A DNA stretch of 64,000 bases from Bacteroidales bacterium (lineage in GTDB: Bacteria > Bacteroidota > Bacteroidia > Bacteroidales > WCHB1-69), in assembly GCA_017454945.1 (NCBI GenBank), contig JAFTCA010000027.1:1-64000 (forward strand). The letters are read 5' to 3'. Of the stretch, positions 28,026 to 36,032 are shown piece by piece. Every line of letters begins with the position of its first letter. The first letter of the stretch is position 1. Under the pieces are notes generated by a model. The model was not told the origin of the DNA. It did no database searches and saw only the letters and a list, made by a program, of their open reading frames with translations. The position numbers and the translations under genes are program-made.

Positions 28026-28889
28026 ATGAATAAAACCGCCATACCAGCATATTTGATCAAAGGAAGGAATATCGTTCAATTTCTGCTATTTGTCGCATTT
28101 TTCTCCCTTTTGTTCGTCAATATTTACACCCCTTTCGGAAAAAATTCGTGGATAGGGTCCATTGACGACAAGAACATGCGCCTGCTTTACTCTTCCATCA
28201 TTGTGCTTTTTAGCGCATCCATTTTAGCTATCAGTCGGTGGATTATGTATATAGTAGGTCATCGCCATCCATTAACCCTTACACACTTTTTTGTCTGGTT
28301 GGGAGGAGAATTGCTGCTCATAGCCGCCTGCTACAGTGGTTTTGCCAAATTTGTCATGCACGACACGCGTTATTTTCTGGACATCTGGCCCCGTTCCATC
28401 GGCTTGATGCTACTTATTGTGTCGATACCATACGTAATCTCTTACCTCTATTTCTCTCTGCAAGATAAAAACAACATAATCAACCAGTTGCTCAACAAGA
28501 ACAACGCTGACGCCGACCTTCATCCCGAGCAAGAAAGCGAACCTAACGCCATCAATTTCACAGATGAAAAAGGCACCTTGCGACTATCGGTTCGACCAGA
28601 TCGTCTTTTCTATATCGAATCAGCAGATAATTATCTGAATATCTACTACTTAAATAAAGACAAGCCCATGAGGTTCATGCTACGCAACACCTTAAAAAAT
28701 ATGGAACCGATGTTGGAAGAACACTATATGGTGCGATGTCATCGTTCTTATATAGTAAATATATGTAAGGTGAAAATTTTGCGTAAGGAGAAAGATGGGC
28801 TCTTCTTAGAACTTGATCAAGAAGGAATTCCGGATATTCCCGTTTCAAAAACATACGCAGAAAGAATCATCCAGATTTTCTCAAATTAA
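28026..28889 (+). CDS. Membrane-anchored LytTR transcription regulator
   Basis: A 287-residue protein with four hydrophobic segments in residues 16-155 and a C-terminal LytTR DNA-binding domain at about 185-287 (LFYIESADNYLNIYYL, MLRNTLKNME, MVRCHRSYIVN and the final strand region). There is no receiver domain, so it is a one-component regulator anchored in the inner membrane, a design common in Bacteroidetes. kdsA begins 21 bases downstream and two envelope-glycan genes follow, suggesting that it controls its own operon through the repeat-rich promoter just upstream. The signal it senses is unknown. Confidence 0.9.
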   Translation: MNKTAIPAYLIKGRNIVQFLLFVAFFSLLFVNIYTPFGKNSWIGSIDDKNMRLLYSSIIVLFSASILAISRWIMYIVGHRHPLTLTHFFVWLGGELLLIAACYSGFAKFVMHDTRYFLDIWPRSIGLMLLIVSIPYVISYLYFSLQDKNNIINQLLNKNNADADLHPEQESEPNAINFTDEKGTLRLSVRPDRLFYIESADNYLNIYYLNKDKPMRFMLRNTLKNMEPMLEEHYMVRCHRSYIVNICKVKILRKEKDGLFLELDQEGIPDIPVSKTYAERIIQIFSN

Positions 28890-28910
28890 GATTTTTTAAA
28901 ACTATTTACG

Positions 28911-29705
28911 ATGATAAACTACGACTCTTCCAAATTCTTCCTCATTGCAGGTCCTTGCGTGGTGGAAAACAGAAACATCACAATGGAGACGGCACGTGTG
29001 ATAAAGCAGGTGTGCGAAGAATTGGGCATTCCATTTTATTTCAAGGCTTCGTATAGGAAAGCCAACCGCTCGTCGCTACACTCTTTCACGGGAGTAGGCG
29101 ATGAAAAGGCTCTGGCCATTCTGGCTGAAGTAAAGGAAGAACTCCATATCCCGATTGTCACCGACATCCACAATGCCGATGAGGCTGCTATGGCAGCTCA
29201 AGTAGCTGACGTTCTGCAAATTCCAGCATTTCTTTGTCGCCAGACCGACCTGCTGGTTGCCGCCGCCCAGACGGGCAAAACCGTCAACATCAAGAAAGGG
29301 CAGTTCCTCTCGCCCGAGTCGATGCAGTTTGCTGTAGAGAAGGTGCGCGACGCCGGCAACAACGACGTGATGATTACCGAACGCGGCACATCCTTTGGCT
29401 ACCAAGATCTTATCGTAGATTTCCGAGGCGTGAAGGAGCTGCAGAAGAACCGCTGTCCCGTCGTGCTCGACTGCACCCACTCGCTGCAGTTGCCCAACCA
29501 ACCCAAGGGTGTCACGGGCGGTCGCCCCGACCTCATCGAGACCATGGCCAAGGCGGGCATCGCCGTCGGTTTTGACGGGCTCTTCATGGAGACGCACCCC
29601 GACCCTGCCCACGCTCTTTCAGACGGCGCCAATATGCTGCCTCTAAGCCAATTAAAACCCCTTTTGCAAAAACTCATCCGCATCAGAGAAGCCATTATCG
29701 AATAA
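28911..29705 (+). CDS. kdsA: 3-deoxy-8-phosphooctulonate synthase
   Basis: KdsA condenses phosphoenolpyruvate with arabinose 5-phosphate to Kdo-8-phosphate, the precursor of the LPS inner core. The 264-residue product shows the family motifs IAGPCVVEN, FKASYRKANRSS, the TDIHN metal-site region, NIKKGQF, ERGTSFGY, DCTHSLQLPN and METHPDP. Second gene of the LytTR-led run; the next gene starts 9 bases after its stop. Confidence 0.97.
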   Translation: MINYDSSKFFLIAGPCVVENRNITMETARVIKQVCEELGIPFYFKASYRKANRSSLHSFTGVGDEKALAILAEVKEELHIPIVTDIHNADEAAMAAQVADVLQIPAFLCRQTDLLVAAAQTGKTVNIKKGQFLSPESMQFAVEKVRDAGNNDVMITERGTSFGYQDLIVDFRGVKELQKNRCPVVLDCTHSLQLPNQPKGVTGGRPDLIETMAKAGIAVGFDGLFMETHPDPAHALSDGANMLPLSQLKPLLQKLIRIREAIIE

Positions 29706-29714
29706 CCTCTTACC

Positions 29715-32195
29715 ATGCGCACCACTTTACGAAAGATATATGACTTTATGGCTCCCTACCTGGCGGTAGTCGGTCTCTTTTTAGCCATTATCTTCGTATT
29801 CAAACTTATAGACACCCTTCTCTTCTTCTCGCACGAGAAAGTCAAATTCTTCCTGACGGTCTATCCGCGCTTCCTATACAACACCGTGGTTTACGCCTTC
29901 TTGGCACTGATGACACTCCCCTTGTATGCCCTTATCCGTGCCTTTTCGCAAAAAGCGGCTGTCATCACCCTGTCGGCCATTTTCGGCATCCTGTTCCTGA
30001 CCGAACTGGGTATGACCATCTACACCAGCCATACGGGCACGCTACTCTACTGCGACCTGATTATCCGACCGCTCAAAGAGACACTTTTCACTATCAACAG
30101 CACCATCCCCTGGTGGTACTCTATACCCTTAATCGTTTGTACCATAGCCATTTTCATTGTATTAGGAGTGCTCTGCATACGCAAGCGCCCCCCTTTGTGG
30201 CTCGGACTGACAATAGCAGTCATTATTGTTGGCGCTGCACCCTTCATTGGCAAAGCACCCAAATTGACCTTCGGCGACTACCGGCCCGTCACCCTCAACT
30301 ATATGACCAACAAAAGCTGGTACTGCTTTCTTTCGTGCAGCGATTACCTGCGCTACATAAAAAATGCAGAATCGACCTCTGAAGAACAGAAAGAAGTCAC
30401 CATTGACGAAGAACGACTGCGACAATTTGTCGCCGAATATCCCGAGTGGCAAGTACCAGATCTATTTTACCCCTTAGAACGAAAAAACAACATCCCCGAT
30501 GTTCTTTCGCCCTATTTTAAATTAGGCAGCGAAAAGCCTAATATAGTGATACTTATCGTGGAATCACTAGGAGCAGAATGGACCGAAGACATCTGTTTCA
30601 CCCCGTTTATCGACTCCCTGGCCCACCATGGCCTCTACTGGTCCAACTGCTTGAGCACCACCAATCGAAGTTTCGGTGTCGTTCCCGCTATCACGGGCTC
30701 GGTGCCGAGCGGTATGCGAGGCTTCCAGTTCGGCAACATGCCCGCCCACAACTCCCTCCTTTCCATCTTAAAGCACAACGGCTACCACACTAGTGGCTTT
30801 TATGCCGGCGACTGGGCATTCGACTGCGTTTTGGACTATATGATAGCCCAGAAACCCGATTACCTGTCACCTTTCTATGCAGAATACACGAAACTGAATG
30901 ACCCACAGCTCCTTCTCGGCGCATTTTGGGGCTATCACGACCAGATGCTCTTCAAGCGCAGCATAGAACATATTCAGCAAGATGCAAGCACAAAGCCCCG
31001 CATGGACCTGTTTGTCACCATCTCTTCGCACGACAATTTTGAACTAAATAACAACAAGTTACAGCAAACCTATACCCAACGTGCAAAGCAGCTCATCGCC
31101 TCAGCCGATGCCGATCTCCACAAGAAGTGGAGCATTCATACACTACGTGCTGCCAGCATCGTATATGCTGACGACTGCGTGCGACAGTTCATCCACGACT
31201 ACTGTGCGCTACCCGGCGGACGTAACACTATTTTTGTCATCACAGGCGACCACTCCTCAGGAGTGAACAAAGAAAACAAGCTAAGTACCTACCACGTACC
31301 GCTCATCATCTGGTCGCCAATGCTGAAACAAAGCAAGCATTTCCCCGCTCTCGTCACCCACAACGACGTGGCACCCACTCTGACAGCCCTGCTGGCGGCC
31401 AAAGGTTACATCGCACCACCCGAATACGTGCAATGGGTAGGACACGAACTGGACACCTCCAGCGTTTTTCGTACCAACAACAGAATGCTGATTATCAACT
31501 ATTCACACGAAATTATAGAGATGATTTATGACGGCTACCTTTACCATGGTGCCACTCGTTGGGAAAGGGAAAACGTCTATAAAATCGGCAATAACATTGT
31601 CCTTACGAGATTAGATGACAGACCTGGGCTGAAGCAGTATTTGGCAAACAAAACGGCTCTTTACAAAGAGATTAACAAATACGTATATCACGGCAACAAA
31701 CTGACACAAAGACCATTACTAAACTTCAAAGCCTTCTTCTCCATCCTCAACTACGAACATTCCACCGAGTTGACTTGCCGCAATCCCAAACACAAACCTA
31801 GCGAAAAGTGGCATCAAACTTACTACATCATGCCTCAGCACACTCTGTCAACCACTGAGAAGTTGAACAGCGTAAGGATTACCATCCAAGCGGAAGTGCA
31901 AGTGATGGATAGTCTTGCACAAGACCAGCACATGAATCTGGTTCTATGCTGTACTGGTGACAATATGCTCTACCCGACCACCTACAAAGACAAAATCTCA
32001 AAATTTATCAATGCTGACAAGGTTATTGCCGGAAAATGGTATCCAATCCGTGTTTCCAAGGAGTTTATCGTGACCAACGCCGACAACCTCAAAGCCTTCG
32101 TTGCCATCAATACGCCTGAATACGACGAATACTGGCTGCCCGACTGTCAGATGAATATACGCAATGTTGTAGTCCATGTGGAAGGCGCACGCTAA
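29715..32195 (+). CDS. Membrane phospho-transferase of the sulfatase/LtaS/EptA superfamily
   Basis: An 826-residue inner-membrane protein: five hydrophobic segments in residues 1-180, then a periplasmic alkaline-phosphatase-fold domain. Metal-site residues include the Glu in VESLGAEW (282-289), a candidate Thr nucleophile in STTNRSFG (T315 or T316), and ITGDHSSG (GDH at 511-513). The family transfers phosphoethanolamine or glycerol phosphate from phospholipids to envelope glycans. A further 200 or so residues after about 620 look like a beta-sandwich accessory domain (VRITIQAEVQVMDS..., ending NIRNVVVHVEG). Position between kdsA and a GH5-like hydrolase suggests modification of LPS core or a surface glycan. 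Confidence 0.82.
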   Translation: MRTTLRKIYDFMAPYLAVVGLFLAIIFVFKLIDTLLFFSHEKVKFFLTVYPRFLYNTVVYAFLALMTLPLYALIRAFSQKAAVITLSAIFGILFLTELGMTIYTSHTGTLLYCDLIIRPLKETLFTINSTIPWWYSIPLIVCTIAIFIVLGVLCIRKRPPLWLGLTIAVIIVGAAPFIGKAPKLTFGDYRPVTLNYMTNKSWYCFLSCSDYLRYIKNAESTSEEQKEVTIDEERLRQFVAEYPEWQVPDLFYPLERKNNIPDVLSPYFKLGSEKPNIVILIVESLGAEWTEDICFTPFIDSLAHHGLYWSNCLSTTNRSFGVVPAITGSVPSGMRGFQFGNMPAHNSLLSILKHNGYHTSGFYAGDWAFDCVLDYMIAQKPDYLSPFYAEYTKLNDPQLLLGAFWGYHDQMLFKRSIEHIQQDASTKPRMDLFVTISSHDNFELNNNKLQQTYTQRAKQLIASADADLHKKWSIHTLRAASIVYADDCVRQFIHDYCALPGGRNTIFVITGDHSSGVNKENKLSTYHVPLIIWSPMLKQSKHFPALVTHNDVAPTLTALLAAKGYIAPPEYVQWVGHELDTSSVFRTNNRMLIINYSHEIIEMIYDGYLYHGATRWERENVYKIGNNIVLTRLDDRPGLKQYLANKTALYKEINKYVYHGNKLTQRPLLNFKAFFSILNYEHSTELTCRNPKHKPSEKWHQTYYIMPQHTLSTTEKLNSVRITIQAEVQVMDSLAQDQHMNLVLCCTGDNMLYPTTYKDKISKFINADKVIAGKWYPIRVSKEFIVTNADNLKAFVAINTPEYDEYWLPDCQMNIRNVVVHVEGAR

Positions 32196-32206
32196 AGACA
32201 AAGATT

Positions 32207-33796
32207 ATGAAATTTTTTAAAACACTGATTTTTACTATCTTAACACTTGCACTCATTCTGATTTCGGTGTTTTTCCAAATCAACCGCACTGTCAAAACAG
32301 AAGTGCCTACAGGCTTTGTGAGATTGGAAGACGGCGTTTTTAAAATCGACAATAACACCTTTTTTCCTCTGATGCTGAACTACATTGTGGAATACCGCAA
32401 TCCTAACGGCCATTTCACGGTATCGCCTGCCAAAGTGTACGAAGATGCCACCCGCTATGAAACAAACAGCAAAGAGGAGATTCTGCATCAGCTAAGAGGT
32501 CATTTTCAACTTATTAAAGAATTGGGATTCAACACTATGCGCATCTGTTTTGATCGCATTGCACAAGATGAGCGGGGACATTATTACTACCAAGCAGATG
32601 ACCAGAAGTACTATATTGACGATGATTATCCAGCTATCACCAAAGGATTGGAAGAGATGCTAACCTTAGCCGAAGATGCCGGTCTGCGCGTCATGTTGCT
32701 CATCAAAGCGCCTATGGACAACGAGTTGAAGCGTTTTACAGCCCATCTGTTCGAGGCTATGCAAGACAACAAAACGCTGTTTGCCTACGACATTGCTAAC
32801 GAGCCGCTCTATTTTGACGACAATCCTAAAAGAACAAAACATCAAGCTTATCAAATAGTTAGAGGTTGGCAACGGCTCAAGCAGCACTACGCACCCCACC
32901 AGTTGTTCACCATCGGCTTTGCCGAGCCCATAGAAGTCTTCGAGTGGGACCCTTCCATTCTGCCCGTCGATTTTTTGGCTTTCCATACCTACCACCCGCT
33001 GCGAGTACCCAACGAGATTTACTGGTACAGCACGTATGTAGGCAAGCCGTGGATGCTGGGTGAGACGGCGCTACCGGCCGACAACGACTCCATCAGCTAC
33101 GAACAGCAGCGACAGTTTATGCGTGATGTGTACCGCTACGTGCGCGACTGTGGTGGCATTGGCATGGGCTGGTGGGAATTTCAGGAGGTGCCCGACTGCC
33201 ATTTCGAGGCGCAATACACGGGATTGCTCAACCACGAAGGCATCACCCGCACCCGCGAAGGCGGCTACGAGATTATTGGCACGGTAAAGCCAGCAGCCGC
33301 CGAGATTGCCCACTTTGCCGATTACAAGCCACAACCCAAATGGCGTGCCGCCAACTACTTCAACATGATGGGCTACCAGAACTATCTTATTAGAGGCAAA
33401 GTGGTTGACCAGCATGGCGAGCCTATCGAAGGGGCCGTTGTCCGCGGCTGGAACGAATACTGGAATGTAGGACTCAACACCTTCACCGACAACCTTGGCA
33501 ACTTCACCCTTTACAGCAACGACCAGTGCGTGCATTTTGAGATTTCGGCGTGTGGCATGAGCAAGCTCAAATTCAACGACCACTCTATCCGGTATCGTCC
33601 TGCCAACGGCTACAACCCCAGCGAGCCGCTGCCCGATCGTGAGCTCGAATACCACCAAATCTCCTACCAGCCCTTCTTGCGCTACGCTGCCGACAGCACC
33701 GACCACAACATTTTCGATTTCAACGACTCACTCCTGCATCGCTATCGTCTGGAAGGGGAGATGAAGACCTGCAAACTGTCGAAAATGAGGTTTTAG
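32207..33796 (+). CDS. GH5-like glycoside hydrolase with C-terminal carboxypeptidase-regulatory-like domain
   Basis: A 529-residue envelope protein with an N-terminal membrane anchor (residues 5-25), a (beta/alpha)8-type domain with candidate acid/base E199 in IANEPLY and nucleophile E286 in MLGETAL, and a C-terminal beta-sandwich (IRGKVVDQHGEPIEGAVVRG ... TFTDNLGNFTLYS) of the carboxypeptidase-regulatory type. It lies 11 bases behind the phospho-transferase gene, so the two are co-expressed and may act on the same polymer. The glycan is not predictable. The family assignment rests on the NEP and GET signatures and the fold pattern, not on a search. Confidence 0.75.
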   Translation: MKFFKTLIFTILTLALILISVFFQINRTVKTEVPTGFVRLEDGVFKIDNNTFFPLMLNYIVEYRNPNGHFTVSPAKVYEDATRYETNSKEEILHQLRGHFQLIKELGFNTMRICFDRIAQDERGHYYYQADDQKYYIDDDYPAITKGLEEMLTLAEDAGLRVMLLIKAPMDNELKRFTAHLFEAMQDNKTLFAYDIANEPLYFDDNPKRTKHQAYQIVRGWQRLKQHYAPHQLFTIGFAEPIEVFEWDPSILPVDFLAFHTYHPLRVPNEIYWYSTYVGKPWMLGETALPADNDSISYEQQRQFMRDVYRYVRDCGGIGMGWWEFQEVPDCHFEAQYTGLLNHEGITRTREGGYEIIGTVKPAAAEIAHFADYKPQPKWRAANYFNMMGYQNYLIRGKVVDQHGEPIEGAVVRGWNEYWNVGLNTFTDNLGNFTLYSNDQCVHFEISACGMSKLKFNDHSIRYRPANGYNPSEPLPDRELEYHQISYQPFLRYAADSTDHNIFDFNDSLLHRYRLEGEMKTCKLSKMRF

Positions 33797-33822
33797 TCGC
33801 ACGGCGGCACCATATTTATTTG

Positions 33823-33830
33823 TATTTTTG
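33823..33830 (+). promoter_or_regulatory. Promoter -7 box
   Basis: TATTTTTG, 20 bases before the 59-residue gene at 33851; likely drives this gene and the chromate transporter pair. Confidence 0.55.
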
Positions 33831-33850
33831 TCACACCAAAACCACCAACT

Positions 33851-34030
33851 ATGCAAACGGCATTCCGTTATGTTTTGCTAATGGGCATTCTCATTATCCC
33901 ATTGCATTTCAGCTCGATAGATAACAAATTCCCTATTATGCTGGGGGCTTTCATCGGAGGCACCATCGCCTTCTGGGTCGGTTATTTTATCATTAGAAAA
34001 AAGAAAGACAAATCCGACAAGAAAGAATAG
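33851..34030 (+). CDS. Small two-helix membrane protein (59 aa)
   Basis: ATG at 33851 to TAG at 34030. The product has two hydrophobic helices (about residues 6-20 and 29-48, the latter with FIGGTIAFWVGYFII) and a strongly basic tail (RKKKDKSDKKE), so the tail should face the cytoplasm. It has its own -7 box and lies 6 bases before the first chromate-transporter gene, so a regulatory or stabilising role for that pair is possible. I do not recognise the family. Confidence 0.65.
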   Translation: MQTAFRYVLLMGILIIPLHFSSIDNKFPIMLGAFIGGTIAFWVGYFIIRKKKDKSDKKE

Positions 34031-34036
34031 ACTCTC

Positions 34037-34585
34037 ATGGCCACCTGTGCAGAATTATTTGTGTCGTTCTTTAAGATTGGCACCTTCACCATTGGAGGCG
34101 GCTACGCCATGATTCCGCTCATGGAGAAGGAGTTGGTTGACCGGCGCCAGTGGATCAGTCGAGAGGAATTCATGGATATGATGGCCCTTTCGCAAGCCAT
34201 GCCGGGCATCTTCGCTGGCAATATGGCTACCAGTTTGGGTTACAAACTGCGCGGGGTACGGGGAGCCTTGGCCGCCATAGCTGGCAACATTCTCGTGCCC
34301 ATTGGCATCATCTTGTTGCTGGCCATCTTCTTCCGCCATTTTCAAGACAACCGCATTGTGGAGGCCGTCTTCAAGGGCATCCGCCCGGCCGTGGTCGCCC
34401 TGATTGCCGCACCCGTCTTCAAGATGGCTAAAACCGCCAAACTCTCGTGGCGCAACGGCTGGATTCCCATCGCTGCCGCCCTTCTGATATGGCTTCTCGG
34501 CATCTCGCCTGTCTGGATTATCCTGGCAGCCGCTGCCGGTGGCTTTATCTACGGCAAAATCACAGAAAGGAGGAATGCGGCATGA
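34037..34585 (+). CDS. chrA: Chromate transporter subunit, short CHR type, first of pair
   Basis: One half of a split ChrA-family transporter (182 residues, one CHR domain with about five or six hydrophobic segments). Diagnostic sequence: FFKIGTFTIGGGYAMIPLMEKE, then the SQAMPGIFAGNMAT motif. Single-domain CHR proteins work as pairs in opposite orientation. Its stop overlaps the ATG of the second subunit (ATGA), which implies coupled translation. In gut anaerobes the natural substrate may be sulfate or another oxyanion rather than chromate. Confidence 0.9.
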   Translation: MATCAELFVSFFKIGTFTIGGGYAMIPLMEKELVDRRQWISREEFMDMMALSQAMPGIFAGNMATSLGYKLRGVRGALAAIAGNILVPIGIILLLAIFFRHFQDNRIVEAVFKGIRPAVVALIAAPVFKMAKTAKLSWRNGWIPIAAALLIWLLGISPVWIILAAAAGGFIYGKITERRNAA

Positions 34586-35160
34586 TCTTCTGGCAACTGT
34601 TCTACACCTTCTGCAAAATTGGCATCTTCAACTTCGGCGGCGGCTACGCCATGATAGCCCTCATCCAAAACGAAGTGGTGGAGAAGCACGCCTGGATGAC
34701 CGTACAGGAGTTCACCGACATAGTGGCGGTGAGCCAGATGACACCAGGCCCTATCGGCATCAATGTGGCCACTTACGCTGGCTATACGGCGGTGGTGAAC
34801 GCCGGCTATGCCCCATGGATTGGCACGCTCAGTGCCGTGATGAGCTCGTTTGCCGTCATCCTGCTTCCTTGCCTATTGATGTTGCTGGTGTGCCGATTCC
34901 TGTTAGCACATCGCCATAACAAAATCATTGACAGCATTTTCAGCATTTTGCGCCCTGCCATTGTGGGAGTCATTGCAGCCGCTGCACTGCTGCTTGTCTC
35001 CAAGGAAAACTTCGGCAGTCCCACCGAGGACAGCTTTCACTACTATGCCAGCATTTTCATCTTTGCAGCAGTCTTTGTCGCCTCCTACAAGGGCAAACGA
35101 AGCCCCATCCTACTGCTGTTGCTCAGCGGAGTAGTGGGGGCAGCGCTGTATTTGTGGTAA
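34582..35160 (+). CDS. chrA: Chromate transporter subunit, short CHR type, second of pair
   Basis: Second CHR-domain subunit, 192 residues: FCKIGIFNFGGGYAMIALIQNE and SQMTPGPIGINVAT, then four or five hydrophobic segments. The ATG at 34582 overlaps the stop of the first subunit; a longer in-frame leader would overlap that gene in another phase and is unlikely. It ends just before an A+T-rich accessory stretch. Confidence 0.9.
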   Translation: MIFWQLFYTFCKIGIFNFGGGYAMIALIQNEVVEKHAWMTVQEFTDIVAVSQMTPGPIGINVATYAGYTAVVNAGYAPWIGTLSAVMSSFAVILLPCLLMLLVCRFLLAHRHNKIIDSIFSILRPAIVGVIAAAALLLVSKENFGSPTEDSFHYYASIFIFAAVFVASYKGKRSPILLLLLSGVVGAALYLW

Positions 35161-35177
35161 AGGGGAGAAAAAATGCT

Positions 35178-35185
35178 TATTTTTG
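35178..35185 (+). promoter_or_regulatory. Promoter -7 box of the structured leader
   Basis: TATTTTTG followed by about 240 bases without a gene before the mini-HTH start at 35432. The leader would include the interlocked inverted repeats at 35276-35424. Confidence 0.45.
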
Positions 35186-35275
35186 CATAATAGAACAAAC
35201 ATCGAAACAAACAAATAGCATATGAAGTAACCTGTATATTTATTATCATCTTTTGAGCTTGGCTCGCATATTCTC

Positions 35276-35431
35276 AACTCCGTAAACGACCAAATTAACA
35301 TTGTAGGTGAGAAAAAGTGTGCGAAAGTTCGCGTGAATAGGCGTGAATTATTCCGTACTTATTTACCTACATGGCTTTGGTCGGCCAACGGAGTTAGATA
35401 AGTACATCATGGAACGGTTCACGCTTTTTTT
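35276..35431 (+). ncRNA. Structured leader or small RNA with interlocked inverted repeats
   Basis: Four segments lie in the order X-Y-X'-Y'. X (35276-35308) pairs with X' (35365-35395) through AACTCCGT, CGACCAAA and GTAGGT blocks, and Y (35341-35361) pairs with Y' (35399-35424) through GCGTGAA, TTCC and GTACTTA blocks. Y' is followed by seven T residues just before the ATG at 35432. X:X' encloses Y, and Y:Y' encloses X', so they form either a pseudoknot or mutually exclusive hairpins, with Y:Y' plus T7 resembling a terminator. A smaller hairpin (GCGAAAGTTCGC) lies at 35321-35332. Not matched to a known RNA family. Confidence 0.45.
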
Positions 35432-35635
35432 ATGAAAGACCAACAGATACCCATCGGACACATTATCAAGCAGAAATTGAAGGAGCAGGGGCGCACTGCG
35501 GCCTGGCTGGCGCGGCAGATTCCGTGCTCGCCCAACCACATTTTCAAGATATTCCGCAAACATGCGCTCAGCACTGATTTGTTACAGCGCATCTCATCTA
35601 TTTTGGATTATAATTTCTTTCAACATTACCTATAA
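35432..35635 (+). CDS. Mini HTH protein (67 aa)
   Basis: A 67-residue protein that is almost entirely a helix-turn-helix of the Cro/XRE kind: GHIIKQKLKEQGRTAAWLARQI, then the recognition helix CSPNHIFKIFRKH, then a helix LSTDLLQRISSILDY. Such stand-alone mini-regulators are frequent in Bacteroidales. The ATG follows a run of seven T residues with no ribosome-binding purines, so translation or transcription through the leader may be conditional. A perfect hairpin lies 1 base after the stop. Confidence 0.75.
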   Translation: MKDQQIPIGHIIKQKLKEQGRTAAWLARQIPCSPNHIFKIFRKHALSTDLLQRISSILDYNFFQHYL

Positions 35636-35636
35636 C

Positions 35637-35678
35637 ACTATCTGAAATGGATAGGGTTTACAATCCGTTTCAGATAGT
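35637..35678. repeat. Hairpin after the mini-HTH gene
   Basis: ACTATCTGAAA pairs with TTTCAGATAGT, with GGAT/ATCC inside. No T run follows, so it is as likely an operator or RNA element as a terminator. Confidence 0.6.
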
Positions 35679-35708
35679 ATATAACATTGATTAAAAGTAC
35701 ATTATGAT

Positions 35709-35716
35709 TATTTTTG
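35709..35716 (+). promoter_or_regulatory. Promoter -7 box
   Basis: TATTTTTG, 31 bases before the start at 35748; probably drives the three A+T-rich genes that follow. Confidence 0.5.
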
Positions 35717-35747
35717 CATTTTTATTATTATTAATTTTTCATACATT

Positions 35748-36032
35748 ATGAAACAGATAGATGAAATTACTATCGGAGCCGACGAATTGATTCTTTGGCT
35801 GAGAAAAAACGGAAAAGCCCTTTCATCAACAACCGATAAAGCTCATGGTTTAGGCTTTGAAATAAGTAGAGTAATGAAATCCTTAAATGCTGAACAATTG
35901 AATGAAGAACCATGCTTTTGGGGTGAAACAGGCTCGTTTATTGACCAATACCAACTTCCCAAAACTGCCATGCAGTATAGAATCAATGTGGATATGCTAC
36001 CTGAATTATATAGGCAACTACTCGACTTATGA
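35748..36032 (+). CDS. Hypothetical protein (94 aa), A+T-rich patch
   Basis: A small soluble acidic protein without signal peptide or hydrophobic helix; family unknown. Its composition (AT-rich codons, many Ile/Asn/Lys) differs from the G+C-richer neighbours. The stop overlaps the ATG of the next gene (ATGA), so the two are translationally coupled. A cytosolic partner of the downstream secreted protein is possible but unproven. Confidence 0.65.
   Translation: MKQIDEITIGADELILWLRKNGKALSSTTDKAHGLGFEISRVMKSLNAEQLNEEPCFWGETGSFIDQYQLPKTAMQYRINVDMLPELYRQLLDL

Noticed and set aside
34447..35160. A longer start for the second chromate transporter subunit
   Set aside because: The extra N-terminus is the first subunit's sequence in another phase; the ATGA overlap at 34582 gives the family-typical start.
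35321..35332. GCGAAAGTTCGC as an isolated terminator
   Set aside because: It has no T run and lies inside the larger interlocked structure.
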